From contig NZ_JAFLQZ010000005.1 of assembly GCF_017313265.1 (NCBI RefSeq), positions 62,001 through 126,000 of the forward strand: 64,000 nucleotides of DNA. The letters run 5' to 3'. Source of the stretch: Hymenobacter telluris (lineage in GTDB: Bacteria; Bacteroidota; Bacteroidia; Cytophagales; Hymenobacteraceae). The position numbers and the translations under genes are program-made. Numbering within the stretch: position 1 is the first letter of the stretch; the number at the start of each line of letters is the position of its first letter. The notes beneath the pieces were generated by a model that did no database searches, had not been told where the DNA came from, and saw only the letters and a program-made list of their open reading frames with translations. This document shows, in pieces, positions 33,873 through 41,986 of the stretch.

Positions 33873-36047
33873 CTTCTTATACGGATTCAGGCCCATGTTC
33901 TGGTAGGCAAACGACCAGATATCGGCCCATTCCTGAATCTGGAGCTTGGTGCTTTTGCCGGCGCCGTGGCCGGCATTCACGTCCACCCGAATGAGCTGGG
34001 GGCGCGGGCCGGTGTTGGCGGCTTGCAGCGTGGCCGCAAACTTAAACGAGTGCGCGGGCACCACCCGGTCGTCGTGGTCAGCGGTGGTTATCATGGTGGC
34101 GGGGTAGGCCGCGGGCTTCAGGTTGTGCAGCGGCGAGAACTTATACAGGTTCTGGAACTGCGCGTAGCTGTCACTGGTGCCGTACTCGGGGGCCCAGTTC
34201 CAGCCGATGGTGAACTTCTGGTAGCGCAGCATGTCCATTACGCCCACCGCCGGGAAGGCCACGCCGCACAGATCGGGGCGCTGGGTCATGGTGGCACCTA
34301 CCAGCAAACCGCCGTTCGAGCCGCCGGCAATAGCCAGCCGCTCGGTGTTGGTGTAGCCCTGCACTTTCAGGTAGTCGGCGGCGGCAATAAAGTCGTCGAA
34401 TACGTTTTGCTTGTTGGGCGTCATGCCGGCTTTGTGCCAGCCTTCGCCGTACTCGCCACCGCCCCGCAGGTTGGGAATGGCCAAGATGCCGCCATTTTCC
34501 AGCCACAGCATGCGCGCCACCGAAAACGAAGGCGTGAGCGAAACGTTGAATCCGCCGTAGGCATAGAGGTAGGTAGGGTTCTGCCCGTTGAGCTTCACTC
34601 CCTTCTTGTGGGTGATGAACATCGGAATCTTGGTGCCGTCCTTGCTGGCGTAGAACACCTGGCTGGTCACGTAGTCCTCGGGTTTCACGTCCACTTTCGG
34701 GGCCCGGAACACGGTGCTGGTGTTGCTGGCAATGTCGTACTTATAGATAGTGGTCGGGTACGTGAACGAGGTGAAGGCATAGTACACCGTTTTGGCGGTG
34801 CGCTTGCCCCCGAAACCCGCCGCCGTGCCAATGGCGGGCAGCGCTACATCGTGCTTGAACTCGCCCTTCTCGGTATATACTTTAATCAGGCTGCTGGCGT
34901 CTTTCAGGTACGAAGCCACCAGGTAGCCGCCCACTTGGTCTACGCCTTCCAGCTTCTGCTCGGTCTGGGGCAATACCTCTTTCCAGTTGGTTTCCTGCGG
35001 CTTTTTCGGGTCGATGAGCACAACGCGGTAGCGCGGCGCTTTGTAGTTGGTAAGTACCAGCAGCTGCCCGCCAATATTACCCACCACCGAGTTGTTGTGT
35101 TCGTAGCTGCTGACAAGCGGCGTGAAGCTGTCGGCTTGCTTGGGGTCGGTCAGGTCGCGCACCGAGAGGCGGTTGCCGTCGGCTTTGCCATCGGTGAGGT
35201 AGAGCACCAGAAACCGTTCGTCTTCAGTGGTACCCACGGTACGGAAACCGAGGGCCATTTTCTGGTCTTCGTACACCAGCCGGTCCTTGGTTTGGGCGTC
35301 GCCGAGCTTATGGTAGTACACTTTGTGGTACTCGTTTTTGCCCGCCAGGCTGTTCTGGCCAGCTTTAGGCGCGTCGTAGCGGCTGTAAAAGAAACCATCC
35401 TTGTACCAGGCCGCGCCCGATACTTTCACCCAATTCAGCTCGTCAGTGAGGGGCTGGCGGGTTTTTAGGTCCATCACCTTGTACTTCTGCCAATCGGAGC
35501 CGCCGCCGCTGGTGGCGTAGGCCATGTAGCGGTGTTCGTTGGAGAAGAAGGTGCCGGCCAAAGCGGTAGTGCCATCAGCGGAGAATTTGTTGGGGTCGAG
35601 CAGCACGTCGGGCTGACCTTCCTGTCCGTCTTGCTGGGTGTAGAGCACCGCTTGGTTCTGGAGGCCGTCGTTTTTCGAGAAGTAGAGCTGGCCACCTTCT
35701 TCCTGGGGCACGCCAAACCGCTCGTAGTTCCAGATGGTGGTGAGCCGGTCCCGGATTTTGTCACGGAACGGAATCTGCTCGAGGTAGCCGAACGAGGTCT
35801 TGTTTTCGGCCGTCACCCAAGCCTTGGTTTCCGGCGAATCGGGGTCTTCCAGCCAGCGGTACGGGTCGGGTACGGGCGTCCCAAAATAGTCGTCTACGTG
35901 GTCGGATTTACGGGTTTCAGGGTATTGCACAGGTATTCGGGAAGAAGCAGGAATAGAAGTACCAGCAGTGGAAGGCGAGTACGTTTGCGACGAGCGGCAG
36001 CCCGCCAGCAGCATCAGGACCAGCGCCGGCAGTAGTCGTTTTTGCAT
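33870..36047 (-). CDS. Prolyl oligopeptidase-family serine peptidase (S9A), lipoprotein
   Basis: A peptidase of about 725 residues that cuts short peptides after proline. From the ATG at 36047 the signal ends in the lipobox LLAGC (Cys 17). The N-terminal contact is HVDDYFGTPVPDPYRWLED. A seven-bladed propeller follows, and then the hydrolase domain with catalytic Ser in AIAGGSNGGLLVGA (near residue 577), Asp in ITTADHDDRVVP and His in VNAGHGAGKS. All three are intact. The lipid anchor and signal suggest it acts in the periplasm or at the surface, perhaps using peptides released by other proteases. Its stop codon is the first word of a hairpin repeat. Confidence 0.95.
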   Translation of the reverse strand: MQKRLLPALVLMLLAGCRSSQTYSPSTAGTSIPASSRIPVQYPETRKSDHVDDYFGTPVPDPYRWLEDPDSPETKAWVTAENKTSFGYLEQIPFRDKIRDRLTTIWNYERFGVPQEEGGQLYFSKNDGLQNQAVLYTQQDGQEGQPDVLLDPNKFSADGTTALAGTFFSNEHRYMAYATSGGGSDWQKYKVMDLKTRQPLTDELNWVKVSGAAWYKDGFFYSRYDAPKAGQNSLAGKNEYHKVYYHKLGDAQTKDRLVYEDQKMALGFRTVGTTEDERFLVLYLTDGKADGNRLSVRDLTDPKQADSFTPLVSSYEHNNSVVGNIGGQLLVLTNYKAPRYRVVLIDPKKPQETNWKEVLPQTEQKLEGVDQVGGYLVASYLKDASSLIKVYTEKGEFKHDVALPAIGTAAGFGGKRTAKTVYYAFTSFTYPTTIYKYDIASNTSTVFRAPKVDVKPEDYVTSQVFYASKDGTKIPMFITHKKGVKLNGQNPTYLYAYGGFNVSLTPSFSVARMLWLENGGILAIPNLRGGGEYGEGWHKAGMTPNKQNVFDDFIAAADYLKVQGYTNTERLAIAGGSNGGLLVGATMTQRPDLCGVAFPAVGVMDMLRYQKFTIGWNWAPEYGTSDSYAQFQNLYKFSPLHNLKPAAYPATMITTADHDDRVVPAHSFKFAATLQAANTGPRPQLIRVDVNAGHGAGKSTKLQIQEWADIWSFAYQNMGLNPYKK

Positions 36048-36147
36048 GGAAAGAGTTGGCAAAGAGAAGGCCGAAGATAAATCAGGTATTTTGTTGAGTT
36101 AACAAACGCAAACTAAGTATCTATAGCAGCAACTACACTCAGTGACT

Positions 36148-36549
36148 ATGGCAGCTCTCGGTACTGCATTCATCTACTTTATTTATAGCGTACTGAGTGG
36201 ATATACTCTTTATTGGTTAATTCAGTGGTTAAAGCCAAATTCAACAGTGCGCAGAGGAGGTGCTATTATTCGCCTTCTTGCTGGTGTTGCATTATTAGCT
36301 GGCTTTGCTGGTAAGATGCATTACAACTATGAGTCAGGCAAAGCTGAACATATAGGAACCTATAGTCTTACTTCCTACCCTAATTGTTCTGACTGTACGA
36401 TACATCTGTATCCTAACGACAAATATGAAGTGCGTCAAGGTCAACAAATCAAGGAACACGGTCCTTGGCGTTACGAAACCGGGGACGATTATTGGATTGT
36501 ATACCTCAATGAGGATGACCAATTAGGAGTTGGGCAGTATTCTTACTGA
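36148..36549 (+). CDS. AT-rich two-helix membrane protein, unknown
   Basis: A 133-residue protein from the ATG at 36148 (a GTG 6 bases upstream is in frame). Two membrane helices lie at about residues 5-25 and 42-58. A soluble tail follows with paired Cys (SYPNCSDCTIHLYPND) and a KEHGPWRYETGDDYWIVYL strand pair. I do not recognise it. The coding sequence is clearly more AT-rich than its neighbours and uses different codons, which suggests recent gain. It converges on the gene at 36575 with 25 bases between them. Confidence 0.65.
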   Translation: MAALGTAFIYFIYSVLSGYTLYWLIQWLKPNSTVRRGGAIIRLLAGVALLAGFAGKMHYNYESGKAEHIGTYSLTSYPNCSDCTIHLYPNDKYEVRQGQQIKEHGPWRYETGDDYWIVYLNEDDQLGVGQYSY

Positions 36550-36574
36550 TCTTAATCTAAAAGCTACATTCACC

Positions 36575-38098
36575 CTACCCCTCAAACTGCACCACCGCCT
36601 TCTGCTCGATTTGCCACACCTCGGCTACTTTGCGGAGCACACCTTCTTCCAGCGTCAGAATTTCGGAAACCGGGCCGGTGGGCGACTCATACTCGCAGGC
36701 GTCGGCCAGCAGCTCCGGCGGGGCTATTTGCAGCAGGTAGGTTTGCACCGCCGGCTCCATGCTCACCTGGAAGGTGGCCAGGGCCGGCCACTGCGAGTCC
36801 TGGTAGATTTCGTACACGCTGTCGGCTTGCAGTTCATCGGTGAAATCCGCTTCGTTGAGCGTGCCGTTTGCCGAGGCCCTGGCGTAGCGCATCGTGGTTA
36901 CCGATGCGGGTGCTTGCTCGGGTTGAGGCGCTGCTGCTGGTTCCGACTCCGACTCAGTTACGGGAGTGGGCGTCACTACGCTTTCAAATTCTTCGCGCAA
37001 AGCCGTAGCCGGCGAGCCAAGCGGCAGTACCACGGGCGGGGCGGGTATTTCGGTTAGAGGCGCAGGGGCTTCAACCGCTGGTGAGGGAGCAGAAGTTTCG
37101 GTAACTACTTCGGGCACAAGTGGTGTAACGGCGGGAGCAGGAACCACGGTGGCTACTGGCATAGCTGCCGTGAGGGGCGCTACGGGGGTGGGCGCAACCG
37201 GCTCGGGGGTAGCAACCGGAGCATCCGGGGTTTCGGTAAGTAACTCCCGCTTAGCCAATTCGGCGGCTACGCGCTGCTGCACCAGGCGCTCTACTTCCAG
37301 TTGCAGCTCCGGCGTTATGGTTTGCACGGGCGTAGCGGCGGGCGTTGCAACAGTTGCCGGAGCGGGGCGCGAAGCCATTATTTCATCTTGCCGGGTGGTC
37401 ATGCGGGTGGCTAGTTCCTGCTGGAAAACGGCCAGGTTGCGGCGCATCAGCGCGTACAGCACCAAGCTCAGCAACGCCAGCACAAAGGCCAACGGCGCGA
37501 AAAGCTTGCTCATCAGCCCCTCGCCGGAACCTTGGGCGGGCTCGGGCTGCTGCGCAACGCCGGCTTCGGCTAGCCCGGCATCGGTGGGGTTGTCGGTAGC
37601 CATTTCTTCGCCTTCCAGGTCGGCGGCGGCCTCAGTGGCTTCTTCGGCCTGGCTGCTGATGGGCGTGCCGTTGTCTACGTAGTTGGTGAGGGCCGTTTCG
37701 AGGGTAGCCAGCCGGGCCATGCGGGCGGTACTGGCGCGGCGGGCCGGGGAGGATTTCAGGCGGTTGATGATTTCCGTCTTCAGCTTTTGCAGCCTTGAGG
37801 GGTTGGAGCCCAGCCCTTTATAAATGGCACCACGTCCTTCCAACGGCTGGTACAACGCGCTGAATACCCGCTGGCTATCAGCCCGGATGCTTTTCTCGAA
37901 CTCCTTCAGCGTACCACCACACTTCAAGGTGTTCTTGAGGTTGGGCCGGCCGTTGTCTTCATACACAAAGCGGGCGGTTGCGCACCATACCTGCACCTTT
38001 TGCTCATCGAGGGTGGGCTGGCCGAGGGGCGTTTGGGCGGCGGCGTTCAGCGTCAGTAGTTGGCTCAGCAACAGAGCTGCTAACAGGAAATATCTCAT
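36575..38098 (-). CDS. Single-pass membrane protein of a predicted motor/cytoskeleton system (paralogue 1)
   Basis: A 507-residue protein with a signal peptide (MRYFLLAALLLSQLLTLNAA). A conserved N-terminal domain (KVQVWCATARFVYEDNGRPN, Cys-containing) and a helical region follow. One membrane helix lies near residues 197-217 (FAPLAFVLALLSLVLYALM). A long Pro/Ala/Thr/Val linker leads to a C-terminal domain (about 405-507) with CEYESPTGPVSEIL and VAEVWQIEQKAVVQF. The same layout and C-terminal pattern recur in the protein at 45468 (FEYDPPVGRINS and ADGWQVVERARLII), so they are paralogues. It is transcribed away from the operon at 38285-49047. The function is unknown; a linker between periplasm and cytoplasm fits the layout. 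Confidence 0.7.
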   Translation of the reverse strand: MRYFLLAALLLSQLLTLNAAAQTPLGQPTLDEQKVQVWCATARFVYEDNGRPNLKNTLKCGGTLKEFEKSIRADSQRVFSALYQPLEGRGAIYKGLGSNPSRLQKLKTEIINRLKSSPARRASTARMARLATLETALTNYVDNGTPISSQAEEATEAAADLEGEEMATDNPTDAGLAEAGVAQQPEPAQGSGEGLMSKLFAPLAFVLALLSLVLYALMRRNLAVFQQELATRMTTRQDEIMASRPAPATVATPAATPVQTITPELQLEVERLVQQRVAAELAKRELLTETPDAPVATPEPVAPTPVAPLTAAMPVATVVPAPAVTPLVPEVVTETSAPSPAVEAPAPLTEIPAPPVVLPLGSPATALREEFESVVTPTPVTESESEPAAAPQPEQAPASVTTMRYARASANGTLNEADFTDELQADSVYEIYQDSQWPALATFQVSMEPAVQTYLLQIAPPELLADACEYESPTGPVSEILTLEEGVLRKVAEVWQIEQKAVVQFEG

Positions 38099-38284
38099 AT
38101 GTGCAAAGAGGCGGGAAAGGCGAGAAGGAGCTTCCAAGATAGAACATCCAACCCTATTGCGTACCACCTGGCTCCTACGCAGGGCCAACGCAAATGGCTG
38201 TCAGCACTTTATTTCGTGCGCTTTCACTAGACTTTCGTTGTCGGATTTTCGTTGTAAATAGCTACCCTAAACCTTGGTTCTGCT

Positions 38285-39661
38285 ATGTCGGAAGTTTCTT
38301 TGTTTCTGCGCGGCAAGCGGCGCACTTCTTTTTCTTCACCGCTAGCGGCCGCAAGAAGTTGGTATTTCGCTTTCGCTCTGGGGGTAGTAGCGTTAAGCAG
38401 CTGCGGCACCGACTCTGCCAGCACCGAAACCACTGACCCCGGCACCACTACTACCCCGCCGGCCACAGCAACCACGCCGGCCAAGGCCGCGCCGCTACAG
38501 GTGAACGTGTTTTTGGAGCTGTCGGGGGGGATGAAGGGCTTTATGCCGGTTAATACCACGGCCACCGAGCCCACGGCGTTCCAGAAGCGCATCAGCCTGC
38601 TGGCTTCACGCACCAACAGCAACCCCGCCGTGGAGCAGGCGCAGTTCTGGCTGTCGCTCAACAAAACGCCTCAAACCAGCACCTACGCGCACTTTCGGGA
38701 TGTAGTGCAAGGCGACACCAAGGAGGCGGCCCTGGGTACCGAGCTACCTACCATGCTGGAAAACATTCTGGCTCAGCCCAACGCCGCCCAAAAGGTGAAT
38801 GTGGTCATCTCCGACTTCATCTACGGTCCCCAGCGCCAAGCCGACGTAGCCGTTATGGGCGTCCGCATCACCGATGCGCTGGCCGCTGCCACCCGCAAGC
38901 AGCTGGCCGTGGCCGTGCTGGCCGAAACCTCGGCGTTCTACGGCACTTTCCACCCGGCAGTGAAAACGCCCAAAGAACGGATTCAACTGAAAGGGGAAAG
39001 CCGACCGTATTACATCTGGATCATCGGGCCAGCCGCGGCCGTGGGGCGGTATCTCAACGAAGTGGCCCCGGCCGTTGACGCCAAAACCCAGCAAGCCTAT
39101 TTCGGGCTGAGCTTCCCGAAAGTGCCTTACGCAGCGGTACTTACGCAGGTGCCCGCCACCAGCCCGCTAGCCCCAACGAGCGAGGGCAGCGGCTCTATTT
39201 CCTACGCCGGAGCCGGTGTAAGTACGAATCTGGAAGTGTCGGACGTTAAGGACGGCGTGGATTTCACCGTTGCCCTCGATTTAGCGCAGCTGCCTGCCGC
39301 TTGGCGGGAACCCAGCTTTTTGGCCCGCAACTTGCAAGCCGACCTGCCCGGTGGCGCCGCGAAGCTGGTGCCCAACTCGGTGAAAGTCGTGAGCGGCACG
39401 CCTAGCTTGGCGGCGTACACGCACACCGTGCGGGTGCACCTCACCAGCTTGCCCAAGGAACCGGCTACGCTCACCTTGCGCTTACCGGCGCCGAACGTTC
39501 CGGCCTGGGTAACACAGTGGAGCACCGAAAACGACAACCGCACCGGGCCGCTCAACCAAACGTACCGGCTCACGGAAATCATGACCGGGCTGCGCGACGC
39601 CTTCCCACAACAGCTGCCCACCGTATTCACGGCTTCGTTCTCCCTTTCCAATCAAGATTAA
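38285..39661 (+). CDS. Lipoprotein with a vWA-like fold signature, first gene of the predicted motor/cytoskeleton operon
   Basis: A 458-residue lipoprotein with the lipobox VALSSC (Cys 40) and then a Thr/Pro-rich linker. The strand LQVNVFLELSGGMKGF near residue 70 has the form of a von Willebrand factor A metal site (DxSxS), but with Glu and Gly in place of Asp and Ser. A second vWA-like strand, KVNVVISDFIYG, appears near residue 175. The C-terminal third is beta-rich. The degenerate metal site suggests a binding role. It is divergent from the paralogue at 36575 (186 bases apart) and 15 bases before the next gene. The frame ends at the stop 39659-39661. Confidence 0.7.
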   Translation: MSEVSLFLRGKRRTSFSSPLAAARSWYFAFALGVVALSSCGTDSASTETTDPGTTTTPPATATTPAKAAPLQVNVFLELSGGMKGFMPVNTTATEPTAFQKRISLLASRTNSNPAVEQAQFWLSLNKTPQTSTYAHFRDVVQGDTKEAALGTELPTMLENILAQPNAAQKVNVVISDFIYGPQRQADVAVMGVRITDALAAATRKQLAVAVLAETSAFYGTFHPAVKTPKERIQLKGESRPYYIWIIGPAAAVGRYLNEVAPAVDAKTQQAYFGLSFPKVPYAAVLTQVPATSPLAPTSEGSGSISYAGAGVSTNLEVSDVKDGVDFTVALDLAQLPAAWREPSFLARNLQADLPGGAAKLVPNSVKVVSGTPSLAAYTHTVRVHLTSLPKEPATLTLRLPAPNVPAWVTQWSTENDNRTGPLNQTYRLTEIMTGLRDAFPQQLPTVFTASFSLSNQD

Positions 39662-39676
39662 TCTTCTCATCCCTGT

Positions 39677-40087
39677 ATGCAGCAATTCTTCAACAGCCTG
39701 TACACCGTTGCCATTGGGCTGCTCTATGACCGCAAAACCCCGCTCTACGGGCTCTATAAAGCAGAAATCTTCAACGCCACCGGCCTCTACACCGTCCTGA
39801 CGGTACTGGCGCTGGTGGTGGTGTTTTATTACGTTTTCAACCATTTCATTCCGGCCCTTACCCACCTGGGGCTGTACCGTCCCATTCATTGGTTGCTGGT
39901 GCTTTTGCTGGTTGCTGGTCTGGGCGCGCTGCTGGCGTGGCAGGTAAGTATCGGCCAGGGTGCCACCTCCGACCCCTACATGCGCTACTTCATCCTGACC
40001 AACACCTGGATAGCGCCGTTGTGGTTCGTGCTGTTCTCCGTGGCCTTGAAGTGGGGCTCCCATCACGCCCGCCGCACTCCTTTTTAG
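39677..40087 (+). CDS. Small three-helix membrane protein of the same operon
   Basis: A 136-residue protein with three hydrophobic helices: about residues 37-58 (LYTVLTVLALVVVFYYVFN), 71-90 (HWLLVLLLVAGLGALLAW) and 108-124 (WIAPLWFVLFSVAL). It has a short N-terminal cytoplasmic helix and a basic tail (HHARRTPF). It has no recognisable family. It starts 15 bases after the vWA-like lipoprotein gene, so it is cotranscribed and probably belongs to the same complex. Confidence 0.7.
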   Translation: MQQFFNSLYTVAIGLLYDRKTPLYGLYKAEIFNATGLYTVLTVLALVVVFYYVFNHFIPALTHLGLYRPIHWLLVLLLVAGLGALLAWQVSIGQGATSDPYMRYFILTNTWIAPLWFVLFSVALKWGSHHARRTPF

Positions 40088-40109
40088 CAGCATCAGCACT
40101 TTAGGCACG

Positions 40110-40142
40110 TCATGTCGAACAGAGTGAGACATCTTGCGTGCT
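40110..40142. repeat. Dispersed intergenic repeat fragment
   Basis: The stretch beginning GTCATGTCGAACAGAGTGAG resembles a short intergenic element I remember as common in Hymenobacter-type genomes. It lies directly before the perfect hairpin at 40161, which starts with the same GTCATG. It is probably half of a similar element whose partner arm has been lost. Confidence 0.4.
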
Positions 40143-40160
40143 GACGTTGCCAAACTATAT

Positions 40161-40249
40161 GTCATGCTGAGCTTGCCGAAGCATCTCTCCCGCTTCGCCT
40201 AAACCGTTGTAACGAAGCGGGAGAGATGCTTCGGCAAGCTCAGCATGAC
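40161..40249. repeat. Perfect 37-bp inverted repeat
   Basis: Arms 40161-40197 and 40213-40249 are perfect complements over 37 bases with a 15-base loop. The arm contains GTCATGCTGAGCTTGCCGAA and then GCATCTCTCCCGC. It lies inside the predicted motor/cytoskeleton operon, between the small membrane protein gene and the tubulin-like gene. It may be a mobile palindromic element of the REP/MITE kind, and in RNA would form a very stable hairpin. Confidence 0.92.
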
Positions 40250-40297
40250 GGGCTTTCAGCCAAATATTAACTCCGACTTCCTTTCCAATTCCAGAAT

Positions 40298-41782
40298 ATG
40301 GCTCGTCTTTTCATTTTTGCCGTAGGTGGTACCGGGGCGCGGGTGCTTCGCTCCCTCACCATGCTGCTGGCCGCTGGCATGCGCCTGCCCGACTGTGACC
40401 AAGTGGTTCCCGTGCTAGTTGACCCCGACACCCAGAACGGGGACGTCACGCGCACCGTGGATTTGCTGAAGCGCTATTCCCGCATCCATAACGCCCTGTA
40501 TCAGGATGGTCAGCACCCAAAAGGCCAGGGCTTTTTCGGGCAGCCGCTCACCACGTTGGCGCAACTGAACACTGCCGGAGTTGATGGCCTGCGCGACTCG
40601 TTTGTGTACGACTTCGGCGGCATCAATCAGTCGTTCAAAGACTACATTCACTACAACGAGGCCTCGGTGGAAACCCGAGGCCTGCTCGACCTGCTCTTCA
40701 CCCCCGACAGCCTCAACGCCAGTCTGGATTTGGGTTTCCGCGGCTCCCCGAACGTGGGCAGCGTGGTACTGAACTCGTTGGTGCAGGCGCCGGAAATGCG
40801 CTACCTGGCGCAAAGCCTCAACTCCGAGGACCGGGTGTTTTTCGTGAGCAGCATTTTTGGTGGTACAGGGGCGGCTGGGTTCCCGCTGCTGGTGAAAAAC
40901 CTGCGCGACCCGGACGTGGATTTGCCGCAGCCCTCAGTGCGGGCCAAGGTACCGGCCGGGGCACTGGTGCTGCTGCCGTATTTCAAGCTGCAACAGCCCT
41001 CGGCCCAGGAAAAAGCCGATGGCCAGGACTTCATCGACTCCAACACGTTCATCACCAAAACCAAAACGGCCCTCAGCTACTACGCCGAGCACCTCGATGG
41101 GCTGGAGTCGTTGTACTACCTCGGCGACCAGGCCGGTCAGCCGCTGCCCAACAACCCCGGTCGGGCCGAGCAGCGCAACCAGGCTCATTTGCTGGAATTG
41201 CTGGGCGCGTTGTCGGTGCCGCATTTCCTGGGGCAGCCCGCCAATCAGCTCGACCGGGGCAGCCCGGCCTACCACGAGTTTGGCTTGAAGGAAGACAAGG
41301 CCACGTTTGATTTCGGGCAGCTGCCCCCGGCTTTGCGCCGCGACGTGGCCCGCCCGATGATTCAGTTTCACTACTTCGCGAAGTATTTCCGGCAGCACTT
41401 GCTGGAAGAGAAAAACGCGCCGCTCTACAAAGGCGGCAAGCTGGCTCAGCACCTGCCCGCCAGCACCGGCCCCCTCGCCGACCTCACCGACTTCTTCACG
41501 GAGTATGAAAGCTGGCTGCGCGAATTGGGCGTGAGTGAGCGGCGCTTCGGGGCCCTGCACCCCGACGAAACCGACTTCAACAAGATGGTGGCCGACAAAA
41601 TCATTGCCACCGGCTTCTTCAACAAAGGCCTCACCGACGACGTGCTGCGGGCCGAACTGAACGACGCCGTGGGCAAAACCAACCTCGACAACCCCGACGC
41701 CTCCCGTGCCCTTCGCTGGATTGTGGAAGCCTTCAACAAGGCCACCGATAAAGTGGTGGATACCAAGCTGCAATACTCATAG
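40298..41782 (+). CDS. Tubulin/FtsZ-like GTPase-fold protein (Tubulin_2-like)
   Basis: A 494-residue soluble protein. The N-terminal strand and loop LFIFAVGGTGARVLRSL (Gly loop at residues 10-13) and the second Gly-rich loop VFFVSSIFGGTGAAGFPLL (near residue 188) match the nucleotide-binding pattern of the tubulin-like Tubulin_2 group, in which the second loop is the GGGTGTG signature of FtsZ and tubulin. Strand VVPVLVDPDTQN after the first helix fits a Rossmann-type start. It is neither FtsZ nor TubZ by length or overall sequence. Polymerisation is not shown. Its neighbours are an actin-like ATPase and a motor pair. This is the cleanest clue to cytoskeletal activity in the cluster. Confidence 0.7.
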   Translation: MARLFIFAVGGTGARVLRSLTMLLAAGMRLPDCDQVVPVLVDPDTQNGDVTRTVDLLKRYSRIHNALYQDGQHPKGQGFFGQPLTTLAQLNTAGVDGLRDSFVYDFGGINQSFKDYIHYNEASVETRGLLDLLFTPDSLNASLDLGFRGSPNVGSVVLNSLVQAPEMRYLAQSLNSEDRVFFVSSIFGGTGAAGFPLLVKNLRDPDVDLPQPSVRAKVPAGALVLLPYFKLQQPSAQEKADGQDFIDSNTFITKTKTALSYYAEHLDGLESLYYLGDQAGQPLPNNPGRAEQRNQAHLLELLGALSVPHFLGQPANQLDRGSPAYHEFGLKEDKATFDFGQLPPALRRDVARPMIQFHYFAKYFRQHLLEEKNAPLYKGGKLAQHLPASTGPLADLTDFFTEYESWLRELGVSERRFGALHPDETDFNKMVADKIIATGFFNKGLTDDVLRAELNDAVGKTNLDNPDASRALRWIVEAFNKATDKVVDTKLQYS

Positions 41783-41801
41783 AAGCTCGTTGCAGAGGGC
41801 A

Positions 41802-41915
41802 CCTCACCCCTAGCCCCTCTCCGAAAAGAAGAGGGGAACTAGAAATAGATTTTAGTTCTAGTATGCTAGAAGCTAGTCCCCCCTCTCCCCTAGGAGAGGG
41901 GGCTAGGGGGTGAGG
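41802..41915. repeat. Inverted repeat of the CCTCACCCCTAGCCCCTCTCC type
   Basis: Arms 41802-41822 and 41893-41915 are complementary with two single-base bulges. Inside them GAGGGGAACTAG and CTAGTCCCCCCTC form a second stem, with an AT-rich loop around TTCTAG. The whole can fold into a branched hairpin of about 115 bases. It lies 20 bases after the tubulin-like gene. Confidence 0.8.
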
Positions 41916-41942
41916 CCCCCGCCACAACGAGAATCAATACCA

Positions 41943-41978
41943 AAAGCTAATAGCCAAGGGCTATCAGCTAATAGCTTA
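41943..41978. repeat. Short word repeat AGCTAATAGC before the actin-like gene
   Basis: AGCTAATAGCC, AAGGGCTATC and AGCTAATAGC follow each other, giving two direct copies of AGCTAATAGC around a small hairpin (ATAGCC with GGCTAT). It ends 9 bases before the ATG of the actin-like gene. It resembles the word-built repeats elsewhere in the window. Confidence 0.55.
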
Positions 41979-41986
41979 AAGAAAAA

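Noticed and set aside
33966..35468. Open frame of 500 codons opposite the prolyl oligopeptidase gene
   Set aside because: It is antisense to a peptidase with intact catalytic residues. The translation is rich in Arg, Gly, His and Val without any motif.
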